Positions 11,837 through 24,828 are shown, numbered from the stretch's first letter. The stretch is 64,000 bases of DNA from Litsea cubeba (GCA_012931725.1 CM022944.1:114979642-115043641), one strand, 5' to 3'. Notes: a model not told the origin generated them from the sequence alone. Translations and numbers: made by a program.

Positions 11837-12983
11837 ATCTTTTGTTTACTTCAAAGTTTTGTTCTAACTTTGGTGGGTTCAACTACATGGTGTTTCTCTA
11901 TTTTAATCTATTTTAGACCAATTCCTCAAACGGATTATACTTCTTTAAATCTATCCTCGCTACTTCCAACCATATACTCTTCGGCCTACTTCTTTGTATT
12001 GAGGGGATACAAAAAACTCTCTTAGTTTTTCAGTGATTGATGCAATCAATAAATGCTCACAAATGCGTTTATTTTTTTTTATATATCTTCTAGTTTAACC
12101 ATACATCCACCTCAATATTTTCATCCATACGATAATCATTTTTCACATGTATTGTTTCCTAATTGGCCAATATTATGTTCTATTAGTTAAAGTTAGTTTA
12201 ATTGTTATTTTGTAAAATATTCCCTTCAATCTTATTTATATAAACCAATTACAAAGTATTTCACAAGTAAGATTCCACTTAACCATCTAGCTCTTATCCT
12301 ATGTTCATATATTTGCCATCTCTCCATCCTCTCTAATTAAAGTCAAGGTTCCAGAGAAAATCTCCTTGTGGTATCTCTTCTCACCAATTAGAGTCAAAGT
12401 TCCATAAAGAAAAAAAATAAAATCCTTATGGTATCTATTGAGCTTCAATTCCCTCGTGCCTACATTTTTATGCACATGTATTTTGATATTGTAGTTCATA
12501 TATTTTATTTTTATACAATTTATTTTAAAACCCTTTAGTTCTATAACCACCTTGGACACTCATTATATCTAAAATTGGCCATGCCAAATCTCTAAATTTC
12601 CTATCGTAGTCATTCTTTAAATGGATAATAGACCAAATGAATGTTTTTTTTGTTTTTTTTTTGGTGTTTATATTAATGATTCTAAGAGAGAAGAATAGTT
12701 TTAGTTGTTGACCCTTTTGGCATGAAACAAAAGAGATACATTAGCTTACTTGGTAAAAAATAAGAAAAAAAAAAGAAGAAAAACTTATAAGAACTCTATT
12801 TGTCATGAAACATTCAAAACCATTTTAAGAACACAAACTTCTTAAGAATGACATATATATAAATATATATTTAATAACATCAAATTAGTTTTATAGTTTT
12901 TATGGTAGAAATATTAGTTTTATAGTTGTCATTTACCAAAAGGTGCAATAAAGAAAAGTTGACTAATTTGTTTCTTTCTACAC
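11837..12983. other. Intergenic, no gene seen
   Basis: AT-rich DNA immediately left of the PIF/Harbinger element. No supported coding sequence. Confidence 0.6.
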
Positions 12984-13930
12984 TTAGCTCATGTTTGGCA
13001 CCTCTATTTTCAGTCTCTATTTGTCTAAATGTCTAAAGCGGACAGAGGTTATAAAAATAAGAGCGTTTGGCACCAGTTTTTTGCCTCTGTCCGTTTTAGA
13101 CATTAAGAGGCAAATCCTCTAAAATTCAAATACCCAAAAAGTTGGCAGTTCAAAAATAGAGCTTTTGGCTCTTTCAAATATAAAGGCGGAGGTTATTTTT
13201 GATGGCAAAACTGCCCTCAGACGGTCATGTATTGACACCGTCTGTCCTTTAAATAAAACCCCTTTCGTTTCATTCTGCTTCTTTTCATATCAACACGGGA
13301 GACCAAGGAGACCAACGAGCAGGAAGGAGCGATCAAGAGAGCAGGAAGGGAAGGAGCGATCAAAGAGAGCAAAAAGGGAAGAAAGATCGTGCAGGTATTC
13401 ATCGAACTTCTTGAACTCTTTTTTTTTTCTTTTCATTTTCCAATCAGAGAGAGTTTTGGGATGGCTTTCGATTGAGTGTATGAATGTTGGGAGGACTGGT
13501 TCTAGGGCTCGTGATTTTTGGTAGTTTTTTTTTTTTTGTTGATTTGGAAATGGTAATTCGGTGTTGTTGGGGCCTGTGGGTGGAAAGGGCAAGAATGGGT
13601 ATTTCTTTCTATCCCCTTTTCTCTTTTCTTCTCTCCATCACAACCCAACCGTCCGGACATGGTGCCTCTCTTCCCTTTCTTTCTTCTTCTTTGTCGGCTC
13701 CCACCCCTTTGCTCTCACTTTTTCTCTCTCTCCTCTCTCTCTCCCCCTACCGTCTCTCTCCCTGCCCATCTATTCCGGTTTTGAAATTTTAAATACTCTG
13801 TATCCACTTGTTCTGCCTTCCCTTTTAACCAAAACCACTGCTTTCATTCTCTTTCTGCCAGCGCGAGAGAAGAAGCATTTAGATTTCGGTCGCATTTGAT
13901 CATCTCTATCTCCTCCTTCCTTGTGCAGCC

Positions 13931-14029
13931 ATGGAAATGCCTCAGACCGACCTCGATCGCATTCTCTTCTTCGAGCATGCCCGCATAACTTCCGAAACCC
14001 ACTACGCTAGAAATCCTCTCGACGCAGAC
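13931..14029 (+). pseudogene. Captured TOM20 first exon
   Basis: 99 nt, 33 codons. The frame reads MEMPQTDLDRILFFEHARIT, then SETHYARNPLDAD, and stops exactly at a GT donor (GAC then GTAAAC). Plant TOM20, the outer-membrane receptor for mitochondrial preproteins, begins the same way (DRILLFEQ, then NPLDAD) and to my memory has its first exon border there. No later TOM20 exons (the NLTRWGG block and the TPR-like part) were seen inside the transposon or to its right. It therefore looks like a piece of a host gene (leader, exon 1 and some intron) picked up by the PIF/Harbinger element. The alternative is a real TOM20 gene interrupted by the transposon, but the TIR/TTA pair encloses this exon. 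Confidence 0.7.
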
Positions 14030-15735
14030 GTAAACCCCTCTCTCTCTTTCTCTTCTCTCTCTTTCTACATATGTATATCCTTTTTTCTATGCTTGCTTCA
14101 ATCACTCTAGTCTATCACATAATCTTTGAAACCCTAACATTCACCACATCAAATGCAGAGCATGAGAGAGAGGTTCAAACCCAAACATTTAGAAACGGGC
14201 TATGGTTCCATGTGAGTCTTACACAAAGTAAAACCTTGAGGGAATTCACCCACAAACCACTATTCAAGTAGTGGGTCTCATTGTTGATGAATGTGTGATT
14301 GTATGAAAATAAAATCCCTCTTGATTAGATGTTGCCAAACGACCATTTTCAGCCCATGCCCATTGATTTTGGGATCCTGATTGTGTTCTCATCCTTAGTG
14401 CAAAACAAGTGAACCATCCTCACAGCCATTACATCATGGAAGTTAATTTATTTTTCATTGATTTTGTGTTTATGCCCCTGCATGGTGATTCATCAACCGT
14501 GGTTGACTTTCATCTTGCAGATAGAAGGTGCAAACCCAAGACAATTCTCATCTGATGAGAGCTAATATAATCTTTGTCCATGTTTTGAGCTGGATACTTA
14601 AAATGGCTTTTCTCTCTGTTTGTTACTACTGTGAAAGTCAATTGCATTTTTCTTCATTTTCTTGCACCGTTTATTACAATGATGGGTTCTTGTTTGTCGC
14701 TCATAACTCCTGTAGAATGATTAGTGTTACAATTAAACCAACCTGAGTCCCACATTGCCAGATGGAAGGAAGATTACAAGACCACATCTCTACACCTGTG
14801 ACTGATGCATGTTTGCCAAGTAGATGTTGTGGGCCCAACTTCCACTGAGCCTAATAGCTTCCTTTTCCCCAAGTCCATCTTTCTTTGTTTTATCTCAAAT
14901 AGAAATGTCCCTCTTTCTTCTTTTATCGAAGAAACATATGTTGTTTGCAAAATGCGTTCTCTACGCCTCTCCTTGTCAGGTCATGAGCTGAAGAGGAAGC
15001 AATTCAGATATGGTCTTGGTAAAAATATCCTGCTCATCTCGTCTTTATTTTCTCCTTTCCCCCAAATCCTCACTCTATCTCCCTGTCCGAATCTTATTTT
15101 TTGAATCCTATATAGCATGGCATAGGATCAACTTTGGATCCAATTCTCTTCCGAATCCGAAAATGGGTCCCATACTTCTTTTTTACCTCAAACTTAAAAC
15201 ATCCTGACAATTAAACATCCATTGATATCTTCACAACATGACTAACCAAACCTGAATGTAATGAGGATGCAGCCCTGAACTTGGGCCAAAATTGGATCAG
15301 AGTTATAAAGGGCTTGGATCTGTAGGTGTAGCATTGGGTATTTCGGTCCATACACATAGACCCAAACTTGGACTTAGGTTTTATTCAGGTCTATGCAGTG
15401 GACTTGGCCAAGGTGCAAATTAGAAAATGGTTCAAAATGTTCCTTTTTTACTACTTTTATGAATATGCATCACTAGAGGCAGCATACTTTCTGCATAGCC
15501 ATTGTTTTTAAATGAAATCATTTTCTTTTTCATGTAATGGGTAATGTTATGTATAGACTTTTTTTTTTTTATCCATGTGTGGGGTTGTGATTGCATAATG
15601 GACATGTGTGCTAACAACTCAGATTGAGTTATTGATGCGCACCTTTTTTAGGACTCAAGTAAACTTGCGGATGTTGTTTATTTTCCTTGCCAAATGTGAT
15701 TTCATTTAAATTATGTGTAATTAGGTGTGGTTATC

Positions 15736-16780
15736 ATGACGGATAAAGGAAAGTCAAAAGTTACTGATGAGATAGATCGTGCACAATGGTCCGATGGCAC
15801 AAGAAAGTGTCTCATTGACATTTGTTTGGAACAAGTAAAATCTGGAGGTCGCCCTGGGATACAATTTAGCTCAAAAACATGGAAGATAATCATAGAGAAG
15901 TTTACTCAAAGGACAGGACACACTTTTAACCAAAAACAATTGAAGAATCAATTGGATAATCTGAAAAAACTCTACAATGCCTGGTTGCACTTGACAAGCC
16001 AAACTGGTATAGGCTTCAACCCGCATACAGGATGTGTGGAGATGGAACAGGACCGATGGACGGAATACTTGAAGGTATATGCATTTTGTAGTTGTTTTGG
16101 TATTTATAGGATATGTGAAAGCCTTTAACATTTATCATTAAACTTTATTACAGACCCATAGAGATGCCAAAGTATTTAAGTCCAAGCCCCTTCCTTTTCC
16201 TGAAGAGATGGCTGCCTTATTTGATGGCACTTCAGCAAGAGGGGATGATAAATGGGCTCCAACAATGGATGGCGTGCCTGAAGATATCATAACAGATATG
16301 GACTCAAGTTTTTTTAACTTGGATCATGATGATGACACTCCATCCCTGAACCGCACAAATTCCATGTCGTCCACCTTGCTAGAAGATTCAGCCGCTAATG
16401 ATATTGCTGCAGATGTCATGATGGCAAATATTAGACGAAAGCGACCAAGGCCTTCTAAAAAGCAATCAATGGCAAGTAATGATGCAGTAAATGCATGCAT
16501 AATCGAGATGACATCCTCAATTAAGGCATCAAATCAGTTAGCTATTGCTTCAGTTCAATCTGAAGGACCTACCATAGGTGACTGCATTGACGTATTGAAT
16601 GCCATCCCCGAAATTTCAGAGGCCAGCCCACTGTATTTGACCGCGCTTACGTGTTTTATGATTAAGGATAAGAGGACTATCTGGATGCGACTCAGGACAG
16701 ATGAGGGCAAGATGGCTTGGCTCAAATATCAATTGCAATTAGAGAAGGGGAATGCTTCTGGAAGTGATAGTGGCCTTTAG
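15736..16780 (+). CDS. PIF/Harbinger ORF1, Myb/SANT-like DNA-binding protein
   Basis: Two exons, 15736-16074 and 16154-16780, joined by a 79-bp GT/AG intron; 321 residues, no stop. In this superfamily ORF1 binds DNA and helps the transposase act at the element ends in the nucleus. The start was chosen at ATG 15736; an upstream in-frame GTG is not a likely plant start. Residues about 18-110 form the Myb/SANT-like (Myb_DNA-bind_3) domain: AQWSDGTRKCLIDICLEQ, GGRPGIQFSSKTWKIII, NQKQLKNQLDNLKKLYNAW, then TGCVEMEQDRWTEYLK. Exon 2 starts THRDAKVFKSKPLPFPEEM, the usual follow-on, then an acidic stretch and a basic patch RRKRPRPSKKQ (a possible nuclear signal). It lies 280 bp upstream of the transposase on the same strand. 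Confidence 0.9.
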
Positions 16781-17060
16781 TTGTTTGGGTTTATATTTGG
16801 GTGTGAAACACAAATGTTATCTCTCTTGTTTTTGAAATATGGATGTTTGAAACATGAATTTTATCTCTCTCTTTTTTGAAATATGGATGTTTGAAACATG
16901 CTATTATGTGAAATTTAACTTGGAGCATGTATGTTATATCTCTTGTTTTTTTATAGACTGCATTTTTGTTTATTTAAAGAATGTTCATTTAGTTGAATGT
17001 TGACTTGTCATCCCCTATGAATACATGATTTTTTTTTTGTCTGGCATATATACAGTGCGT

Positions 17061-18404
17061 ATGGATCAAAGTTTACTTCAAAAAATCATATTTATCATAT
17101 TGTTGTACAAGAAGCGACAACGATGCTTGACTAAGGAACCATGTAGGAACTCAATCCTGACGGGATATGGTCATGTCCAAATAATTTTGAATGGTAACCC
17201 CATTATCTGTCATCAGTTACTACGTATGGAACAACATGTGTTTCGGCGTTTATGCATGTATTTTAGAGAAAAGATGTTACTAAAAGACAGTAACTATATA
17301 CCTGTGGAGGAGCAGTTGGCTATGTTCATGATGGTCATTGCGCATGCCCATACGAATAGAGTGATACAAGATAGATTTCAACACTTAGGGGAAACAATTC
17401 ATAGACACTTCCGTCAGGTACTGATAGCAATGATGCTATTTGCGAAAGACATGATAAAGCCGCCTCCTCTAGATAAAGTGCCTAAGGAAATTCTCTTGAA
17501 TCCACATTTTGAGCCATATTTTAAGGTATTGATCTCTTGAATGCACCGTATTGTTTGCTTTATTCTATATAACATTAAATTTTCTCATTGTTAATATCTT
17601 TTTTTTATAGGATTGTATTGGTGCTTTAGATGGAACCCTTGTGCATGCCATTATCCAACCAGAGAAACAAATCCCTTATAGAGGTAGAAAGGGGGATTGC
17701 ATGCAACAAGTTATGGCAGTATGTTCGTTTGACATGCTCTTCACTTATGTGGTATGCGGATGGGAAGGTACAGCTCATGATCAAAGAATTCTTTTGGATA
17801 CCATTTCTGATGAAAAGCTAAAGTTTCCACATGCCCCACCTGGTAAAAAAGTATTTTAGAGTACTTTAAATCCCATCAAATGATTGCTAAAACATGTTTT
17901 GACATGATCTTTAACATTTATATATATTTTTCTTTAGGTAAATATTATTTGGTTGATGCCGGCTACTCAAATATGCGAGGGTTTCTTTCTCCATTTCGAA
18001 ATGTCCGTTATTGGCTTCAAGATTTTCAAGGTGTTGCCATTCCTCGTACTAGAGAGGAGCATTTTAATAGATTACACTCATCCTTGAGGAATGTGATCGA
18101 ACGAAGCTTTGGAGTATTGAAGGCTCGATTTCCTATCCTCAAGCGGATGGCTCGTTACCCATTTCCTGTACAACGGAGCATCGTGGTTGCTGCAATGGCG
18201 ATGCATAATTTCATTAGGAAGGAGGATATGGAGGATCGATTATTTGCACAATTCTCAAGTGAAGATACCCAAGTAGAGTGTGGCACTGACTTTGAGGAAG
18301 ATATTGGAGAAAACAGTTATACTTTTGATATCATGGATAGGACAGGGATGGATGCGAAGAGAAATTCAATTGCAGATGCCATTTGGCGAGATGCATCTTC
18401 TTAA
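17061..18404 (+). CDS. PIF/Harbinger DDE transposase (HARBI1-like nuclease)
   Basis: Three exons, 17061-17525, 17611-17842 and 17938-18404, with GT/AG borders and matching phases; 387 residues with no internal stop. It cuts and rejoins the element ends. Residues about 40-150 hold the N-terminal part (LLRMEQHVFRRLCMYFRE, EEQLAMFMMVIAH, FQHLGETIHRHFRQVL). The DDE_Tnp_4 catalytic domain runs from about 156 to 345. The triad is visible: D in CIGALDGT, D in YYLVDAGYSN, E in NVIERSFGVLKARFPIL. The conserved GWEGTAHDQRIL block and the C-terminal AMAMHNFIRKED are present. The start was taken at ATG 17061, which opens the homologous region. Nothing looks mutated, which is unusual in this decayed neighbourhood. 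Confidence 0.93.
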
Positions 18405-19046
18405 GTGTGTTTTGTTATTTACATGTGATTAATTGAATGTGTTGTGATGGGTGATGGTTGGGTAATCATTTTATTATGGGAGGGAATATTACACTTCTAG
18501 GTTCTGTTTCCTTTTGTTCTTGTTGAATATAAAAAACAAAAGTTACCAATTGAATCTGGTTTCAATTTCTTGTTGAGTTCATTGATTTCACCACCTAGAG
18601 GATGGGTTTTTTTATTGGGCATCTAGCGAAGTTAGGACCGATCAGATATTGCTATAATTTGGTCAAAAGCTTGAGAGAAGGCAGTGATTGTAGAAAAAAA
18701 AACGTCCTTACCATTTGATGGATGTCTTGAGATTTAAAATTTGGGGACATTTGATAAAGGCATTTGTTTTGAGTGATAAAAATCTTTTACAAGGATCCTG
18801 GCATGGGTTTATACTCATTTCAATACATGAGTATTGATAATGACATAAATACCCTTCTTAATAAGAGGCAAATCCCTTAAAAAGAGGCAAACAAAAGGAC
18901 ATACCAAACGGTCTATTTAAAATAGACTTGTGCATTACCAAACATGTTTTTCTATTTTAGCCTCTTCTTTGTATGACTCTTTTTTTTATGCCTCTATTTT
19001 TACTGGGTCTGTCATAAAAAGAGTAGAGGTACCAAACATGGCCTTA

Positions 19047-20320
19047 ATAATCTCATTACTGGGCATTAGGTGCATTTTTTTTCCTCTGAAAGTACTGACA
19101 ATGTGATTGAGGATAAAACTACAAGAAGACCATTTCCATTCCATATCTTTGGCTGCTTCATGGTCTCCGGATCTTCTTAGCCTAATGGATAGGAATGCTT
19201 CTAGGTTGGTTAGGCCCAGGCTCAACCTAAGCCTTACCCGATGGGCTAGATTTGGGTTGTATGTGTGTAGGCACATGTTCTAGACGTGGGGCTTGCTTTT
19301 TCCCAGCTTGATAGTTAAATGAGTTGTGCTTGAGAATTTACTTCTTTTTAAGGTCGGTTTAGCACTTTACTAGATTCGTAAAAGTCAAGTAAAGCCTTCA
19401 TTTTTCAGACAATGGGTCACATCAATAGCACTTTAATTCAAAATTACCTCCGTCTTTTAAGAAAAAAGCAACCTCCTTTATTCGTTAAAAGACAAAAGAG
19501 CTCCACTTTTCTATACAAAAAGTAAAAAAAAAATTCATACCGAATAACTAAAAATAAAATACTATCATTACATCATTATATTTTAATCTCTCTTGATCTG
19601 ATGCTTTACTACACATTATTTTACATGTAAAATTACCAAACGGGCAGTTAAAGCCAGTCGGCCAATCATATTTAATAGAAATAAATATACATGTCTATGT
19701 ACTCTGCAAATGAAGCTGGACAGTCATATGGACAGATTTGTTGGTAACATGTTGGGCTTGATTAGTGCAACTTTTTTTTTTCTATTTAATCCAACGAGGG
19801 ATAAAGGTAGGGCCAATGTAAAATTGGAATAGATGCGGAATCACTAAGCTTGGTGGATGTGTGAGGGTTTGGATTGGTCGTGGATGAGGCCCTTTGATTG
19901 AAATAAAAACAGAAAACCTGAGTTTCTTTCGAGTTCTATCGTTTTTGAAATTGTCAGTTTTCAAAAAGAAAGCTCAATAAATCTTTTTTGATCGGTGAAA
20001 CTTGAAAGCTCAATAATCTGTAATAAAGAATTTTAAAAAGGTGATATTAATGAAATCATCGATCAACATCATATATAAGTGCAGAAATTATATTTAATTA
20101 TTAGTATTACCTATTAGCGAGATAAGTTGTTTTTATTTTAAACAACAATGGTCTTTCACAACATAGGGAGACACTTAATATCATTCTCAAAATTAGCTGA
20201 AATTGTTGGAAATCAATTACCCAACAAAGGGAGACACATCCATGACCATCATGCATGCATATCAGTGGCCAAACTAGGAGGGGCATTTTTTTCTCCTAAA
20301 AATTACTTGGGCACTCGTGC
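19047..20320. other. Intergenic, no gene seen
   Basis: AT-rich DNA right of the PIF/Harbinger element. TOM20 exons 2 onward were looked for here and not found. Confidence 0.6.
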
Positions 20321-20345
20321 TACATATATATATATATATATATAT

Positions 20346-20728
20346 GAAAAATATTCAAGTGAGAACTAATTCTCACCATGCTTACGTGAGAACTATTGGT
20401 GGGGCTCACCTAGAAACCAATCCAAACCGCGCATAATAAGTGACCTCCCTTGATAGTTACTAATCTCGAGGTTTGACACCCATCCAAATAGGTTGGGCCG
20501 TTAGATAGATGATTGGATTTTTTTCTTCATATGAAGCCATTAAACTCGTAGGCAATGGATGAAGGGGTTAGAGGCATGGGATTCGGGTCAAACTTGATAC
20601 TTAGGTGCTCTAACATAGATCTTTCCATCCCCACTGGTCCCATCCCTAAATGGGACCCACAAATTGCCCGTATAAAAAATTCTCACTGTGGCTACGAGAA
20701 CAATTCTCACTAGAACAAAGCCCTATAT
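20346..20728. mobile_element. MULE-type MITE (family M1), reverse orientation
   Basis: Begins GAAAAATATTCAAGTGAGAAC right after a (TA)n run at 20321-20345 and ends near GAACAATTCTCACTAGAAC. The interior is the reverse complement of the 8504-8868 copy (GGATGAAGGGGTTAGAGGC, CCATCCCTAAATGGGACCC). The target duplication cannot be told apart from the TA repeat, so the right border is approximate. Confidence 0.75.
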
Positions 20729-20734
20729 ATAGGG

Positions 20735-21075
20735 TAATTCTCCAAAACACCCCACTTGAAAAACACGTCTTTTCCACCCTTTTTTGTTGTACATGGGGCT
20801 CACTTAAGCTAATCTAGTCTTTTCACACACACAAACCCCCACTTCACTCCAAATGAATAGTCACAAGTCCAAGTCTGGCACTCATCCAATATTTCCTTTT
20901 CATTGGATTGAAATTGTAAGAAAATGATGCTTCTAAAATCATTAGATTTTAGGGCCATGGATCAAAGGGCTAGGATGATCTTTTGGAGTCTAAATTTTAC
21001 AAATAGATAGGTCTCATATAGATGTTTCCATCCAATGGACTTTGATGATCATCATGTATCCTAGTGGGAGGGCTA
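20735..21075. repeat. Dispersed repeat related to 8878-9346
   Basis: Shares block order with 8878-9346, including TCATCCAAT and AAAATGATGCTTCTAAAA. Ends are unclear. Followed by a short (TATG)n run. Confidence 0.5.
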
Positions 21076-21089
21076 TAATATATATGTAT

Positions 21090-21475
21090 GTATGTATATA
21101 GTAGCTATCATGTCCGCAATACTTGCACTATGTATGCGTGAGCACCTAGCCGTGTACCCACCTGGGGCTGGGACCGAGGGGATTGCAAGATCTTCGTGGG
21201 ATCTATCTACCTACCAAGTTTGGCCCCCATCTGATCATTCTATCATCTTCATCTGGGCCCCATAACTTTAACGGTGTACAACCAATCGCATGGATGTGCA
21301 ATTGATCCAATAGTGTAAAGTCCATTCACATGGGTGCAAACACAGGGGACGCATGCACTAAGCGCGTGTGGAGTGGGGGGATTTCGTCCACTCGGATGGC
21401 CCCCAGGTGGGCCCCACTACTGGTGCACAACATGCGCACTGGGCACACCTGATAGCTCTCATGGATGTATAGCAT
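21090..21475. repeat. Diverged relative of family M1
   Basis: Has the M1 block order in altered form: GGGACCGAGGGGATTGCAAG, CAAGTTTGGCCCCCATCTGA, GGGCCCCATAACTTTAACGG, CCATTCACATGGGTGCAAAC. The outer motif is GTGAGCACC rather than GTGAGAAC. No clear target duplication. Confidence 0.5.
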
Positions 21476-22096
21476 ACAAATGAGCCTAAGAGCCTAATAA
21501 GAATTCAACAAGGTTGCGATCCTAGGCCTAAATCCAGGTCATTTAGGGTTGTGGACCCTAAATATGAATATGAGTCTGTTAGGTTGAATCCAATTGCGTG
21601 TCCAATCCAGCTTAAGTGGAGTTGGATCCAAACTAAATGTGAGCCAAACTTGGGCTTATTGACAGCATTAAGCTTATTCCATGTTTAGACCGTACGATAC
21701 ACCTTTTCCTGGTGATTGGAATGATTTAAGGTGAGTCTCTCTTGCTCTCAAGGCAAACTTACATTAAGCAAACTTGCATTCTCTTTGGTAAACAACAGGC
21801 TTACATCCTTTTTTTTTGGGTATCCCAGCTAAGGGGCTGGGACCCTGCGAGAATCGCACATTTGAGGTGATGGGAACTCACGCATGCAAGGAGATACAAT
21901 TCACACATACGAGGTGATGGAAACTTACACATGCGAGAAAACACAACTCACACATATGAGGTAATACAAGTCATATACACAACCTTACCAATGAAAACTA
22001 CCCCTCCTTACCAAAAGGGTAAGAACTAAGGAGCCATTCTCAGCAGGCTTATATTCTTAGTATTTCTTAGTATTTCCGCAAGCTTAAAGTCATGGA

Positions 22097-22811
22097 TAGG
22101 GGTGTAACAGTTTGGTTAACCATGTATTTTTGGAAAACTGTTAATCGAACTGTATTTTACGATTTTTAATTTTTAAAAACCGTAATCGTACCCTAAAAAA
22201 CTGTTAAAAAATAGAACCGCGGTTAACCGTATTAGACGGTTCGGTTATGGTTAATTTTCACTTAAAATACATATATATATATATGTATATATTTTCAGAA
22301 TGCAAATTACATGTTCAAAAGTCAAAATCAAATATCCTAGATAACAAATTAGATAATTCCAAAATATTAAAGTAGCATTAAAATGTTTACATAGACAACT
22401 GAAATAATAAAGTGCATTTTTCCAGCAAGCAAACACTTCCTTGATCCTTCACTTTTTCCTCTTTTGTTTTTTATTCCAACAATTAGGGCTCAAAAGTTAA
22501 AAGAGATTATTTAAGTCATAAAATTACACAATACCCCCCTTCTTCTTCTTCTTCTTCCTTTTCTTTTAAATTGGGGTGTAATGGTTCGGTTAACCGTGTG
22601 TTTTGGAAAAATGGTTAGCTGAATCGTATTTTACAATTCGGTTGGTTAATAACTGTGAGTCGAAATTGAAAACCGAAATTGAACCTAACCGAAATTGCGT
22701 GACACAGTTTTTTTATTTTAATAACCGTAATCCGAACCGAAACCGTAAAACACGATTATTAACCTTCAGTTCGGTTAGTTAGACGATTTTTCAATTGTTT
22801 TTACACCCCTG
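22097..22811. mobile_element. hAT-type MITE, compound, AACCGT-rich
   Basis: 715 bp from TAGGGGTGTAACA to TTTTTACACCCCTG. The flanks GTCATGGA (22089-22096) and GTCATGAA (22812-22819) match at 7 of 8 bases. A second GGGGTGTAATGGTTCGGTTAACCG start lies near 22573, so this looks like two related copies fused or one inside the other. The interior is iterated GGTTAACCG/ACCGTA. Confidence 0.8.
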
Positions 22812-22819
22812 GTCATGAA

Positions 22820-24828
22820 ATATCTTTCTTGCATGAAAAGGGGAGAGGAAGGGAGCAAAGGAAGCATTTAATCTTTATTCAAATATATGCATGCCAATAT
22901 GCCTTGAGTACTTTTGACCGTGAGGTCATAATCTTCCATGGCATCTGAATAATCGCCTACTTTATAACATATGATTATTGGTTTCTCCTATGGTCAAATA
23001 ATTCTTGTACTCTTACAATGACATGGAATCATCATAACTATAATACTCAGCAATAAGAGGCATGTGAAATGCAGATCATAGAGGAATTGAGAGTCGTAGA
23101 GACTTGAACCAAGAAACATGGGTAATGACAAGCTTGTGTTTGATTAGCATTTTTGCTTTTAGTGATGCTGTTTGGTTGATCTTAACCACTTTTATTTAAC
23201 CATGTGGGGCCAAAATTTCCTTGATCAAGACAACCCTCAGACGATAGGAAAATTCTCATAATGAACAAGCAGGTTGCACATTGTGTATATGTGGAGATTC
23301 AACCCAATGCAAGTAAAGGTTAGGTGAATATAAATCTGGGAGGGTAGAAAAGCAATTGCACTGATCAAGGATGGCCCCAATGGGCCCTATTTAGTTGGAA
23401 TGCAGATGCAGTCCTTTTGTAGGAGAAAATTGTCCCCTACCATCTATAAGCATTGGCCCTAATACAACTCCAAGCAAGCAATGTGGGGCCATCTTTGCTT
23501 GGAACAAGACATTCACATCAAATCAAATGCCTCGGTAAATTGGCAGTATTTCACTCCATTTGAATAGATTTGACATGACTCGTTTTAGGGCATTGGGTAT
23601 GGATATTATGTAAGAATTCCATAAAGACCCAACCACAAAAATCAGTTAATACCCTTGGTGTGGGGACCATCTCCATTCATGCCAATTGCTGAGGACCTTT
23701 ATATGAATGTTAAATTAGGGTGAGTGCCAAGTTATGTAACTGGACACAAATAAATATTTGGATTCATCACAAGAGGACCCTATCAAAAGTTACATTTTGT
23801 TTTTGCGGGGGGGGGATTGTTTTATCTTTTCCATGCAAAAATTAAAATTCCCCATAAGTTCTTCCCGAGGCCGAAGTCCTAAATCCTCCTCTTCGGTAGA
23901 GGATTTGCAGATGTTTAGGAGGTTGGAATTTTGATAATTCCAAAGGTTAAGTAACACTTTTCAAATGGCCGGAATTTGGAATTATAGCAAAGAAATATAA
24001 CATTTTCAAAGGGGATAAGCCATCACATCATGTCTATGAATTGCCAACATTATAAATTATAGCCAGAAAACTTGTTTTTTGGAATTCAAATAATTCCTAT
24101 CTGGAAGAATTCTTGAATCATCCTCCGTATTTGAGCATCTATAAATTCCAACAAAAAGCAAAGATGTTGGAATTCTAGGAATCCCAAAGGGCTTGTTTGG
24201 TTAGAGGCATTTCAAACAAGGAAATGGACTTGTTGGGGATTTATGATATGATGTGACATCTTGTCCCTTGGGCATTCCAAATGCTCTATTTGATGCAAGA
24301 ATTCAGAATCTCAAACCACTTGAAAATGACACTTTTTGCCTTATGAATTCCCAGGATTTCATAATTCCAAATGCTAGAAACGGATTGAGCATTTGGAATT
24401 CTACTTTGGAGGCAGTATTTGAGATTCTCAGAATTCTCTTAGATAAGAATTCTCACAATTCTTCCAATCAAATAGGCTAAAGGTCATTTGAGACTTTTTA
24501 TAATAAGAATTTGGTGAACAAAAATTCAAATTCCCATCCAACTAAAGGTATCAGATGACCTATGGGATTCTTGGAATCCGAGCCCCTTCACTTTTTGGTG
24601 GAATTTCTACATGCTTTAAAGTATAAAGGAGGATTCAGGAATTCCACTTTGTTTGGAGATTTACAAATTCTCCATATAGGAACTCTTTGAATTTCGGTAA
24701 AGAATCATGTAGAGTTATCTTATTCTAACTTCGCTACCTCTCACTTGAAGCATTTGTTCAATGCTCAAATTCTAGGGCAACACAAACTCCTTTTCTATGG
24801 TGCCATAGAGAAGTGATTCTTCCTATAG
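22820..24828. other. Intergenic, left flank of the Tat element; no gene seen
   Basis: No supported gene. From about 24080 to 24720 the DNA is rich in GAATTC/GGAATTC, and 24188-24478 starts GGGCTTGTTTGGTTAG and ends CCAATCAAATAGGCT, which may be an old PIF/Harbinger-type MITE. A G-run lies at about 23806-23814. Confidence 0.45.

Larger units (their letters stand above)
12987..19043 (+). mobile_element. Complete PIF/Harbinger DNA transposon, 6.06 kb
   Basis: Flanked by TTA at 12984-12986 and 19044-19046. The 5' terminus GCTCATGTTTGGCACCTCTA matches the reverse complement of the 3' terminus GGCCATGTTTGGTACCTCTA at 17 of 20 bases. Both ends also carry AGAGGCAAATCC subterminal motifs (near 13107 and 18867), tying them to one element. 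Inside, all on the plus strand, are a leader region (about 13270-13900), a TOM20 first-exon fragment (13931-14029), a Myb/SANT-like ORF (15736-16780) and a DDE transposase (17061-18404). Both ORFs are open after splicing. The 14030-15735 stretch holds intron-like sequence that I cannot assign. The two proteins are the standard pair of the superfamily, so the copy may be autonomous. Confidence 0.9.

Noticed and set aside
13165..13899. Plus-strand open frames of 100-119 residues in the transposon leader
   Set aside because: Low-complexity Arg/Glu or Ser/Leu runs from GA- and CT-rich leader DNA; no homology recognised.
13931..14029. Native functional TOM20 gene
   Set aside because: Only exon 1 is present; no further TOM20 exons to the right, and the exon is enclosed by transposon termini.
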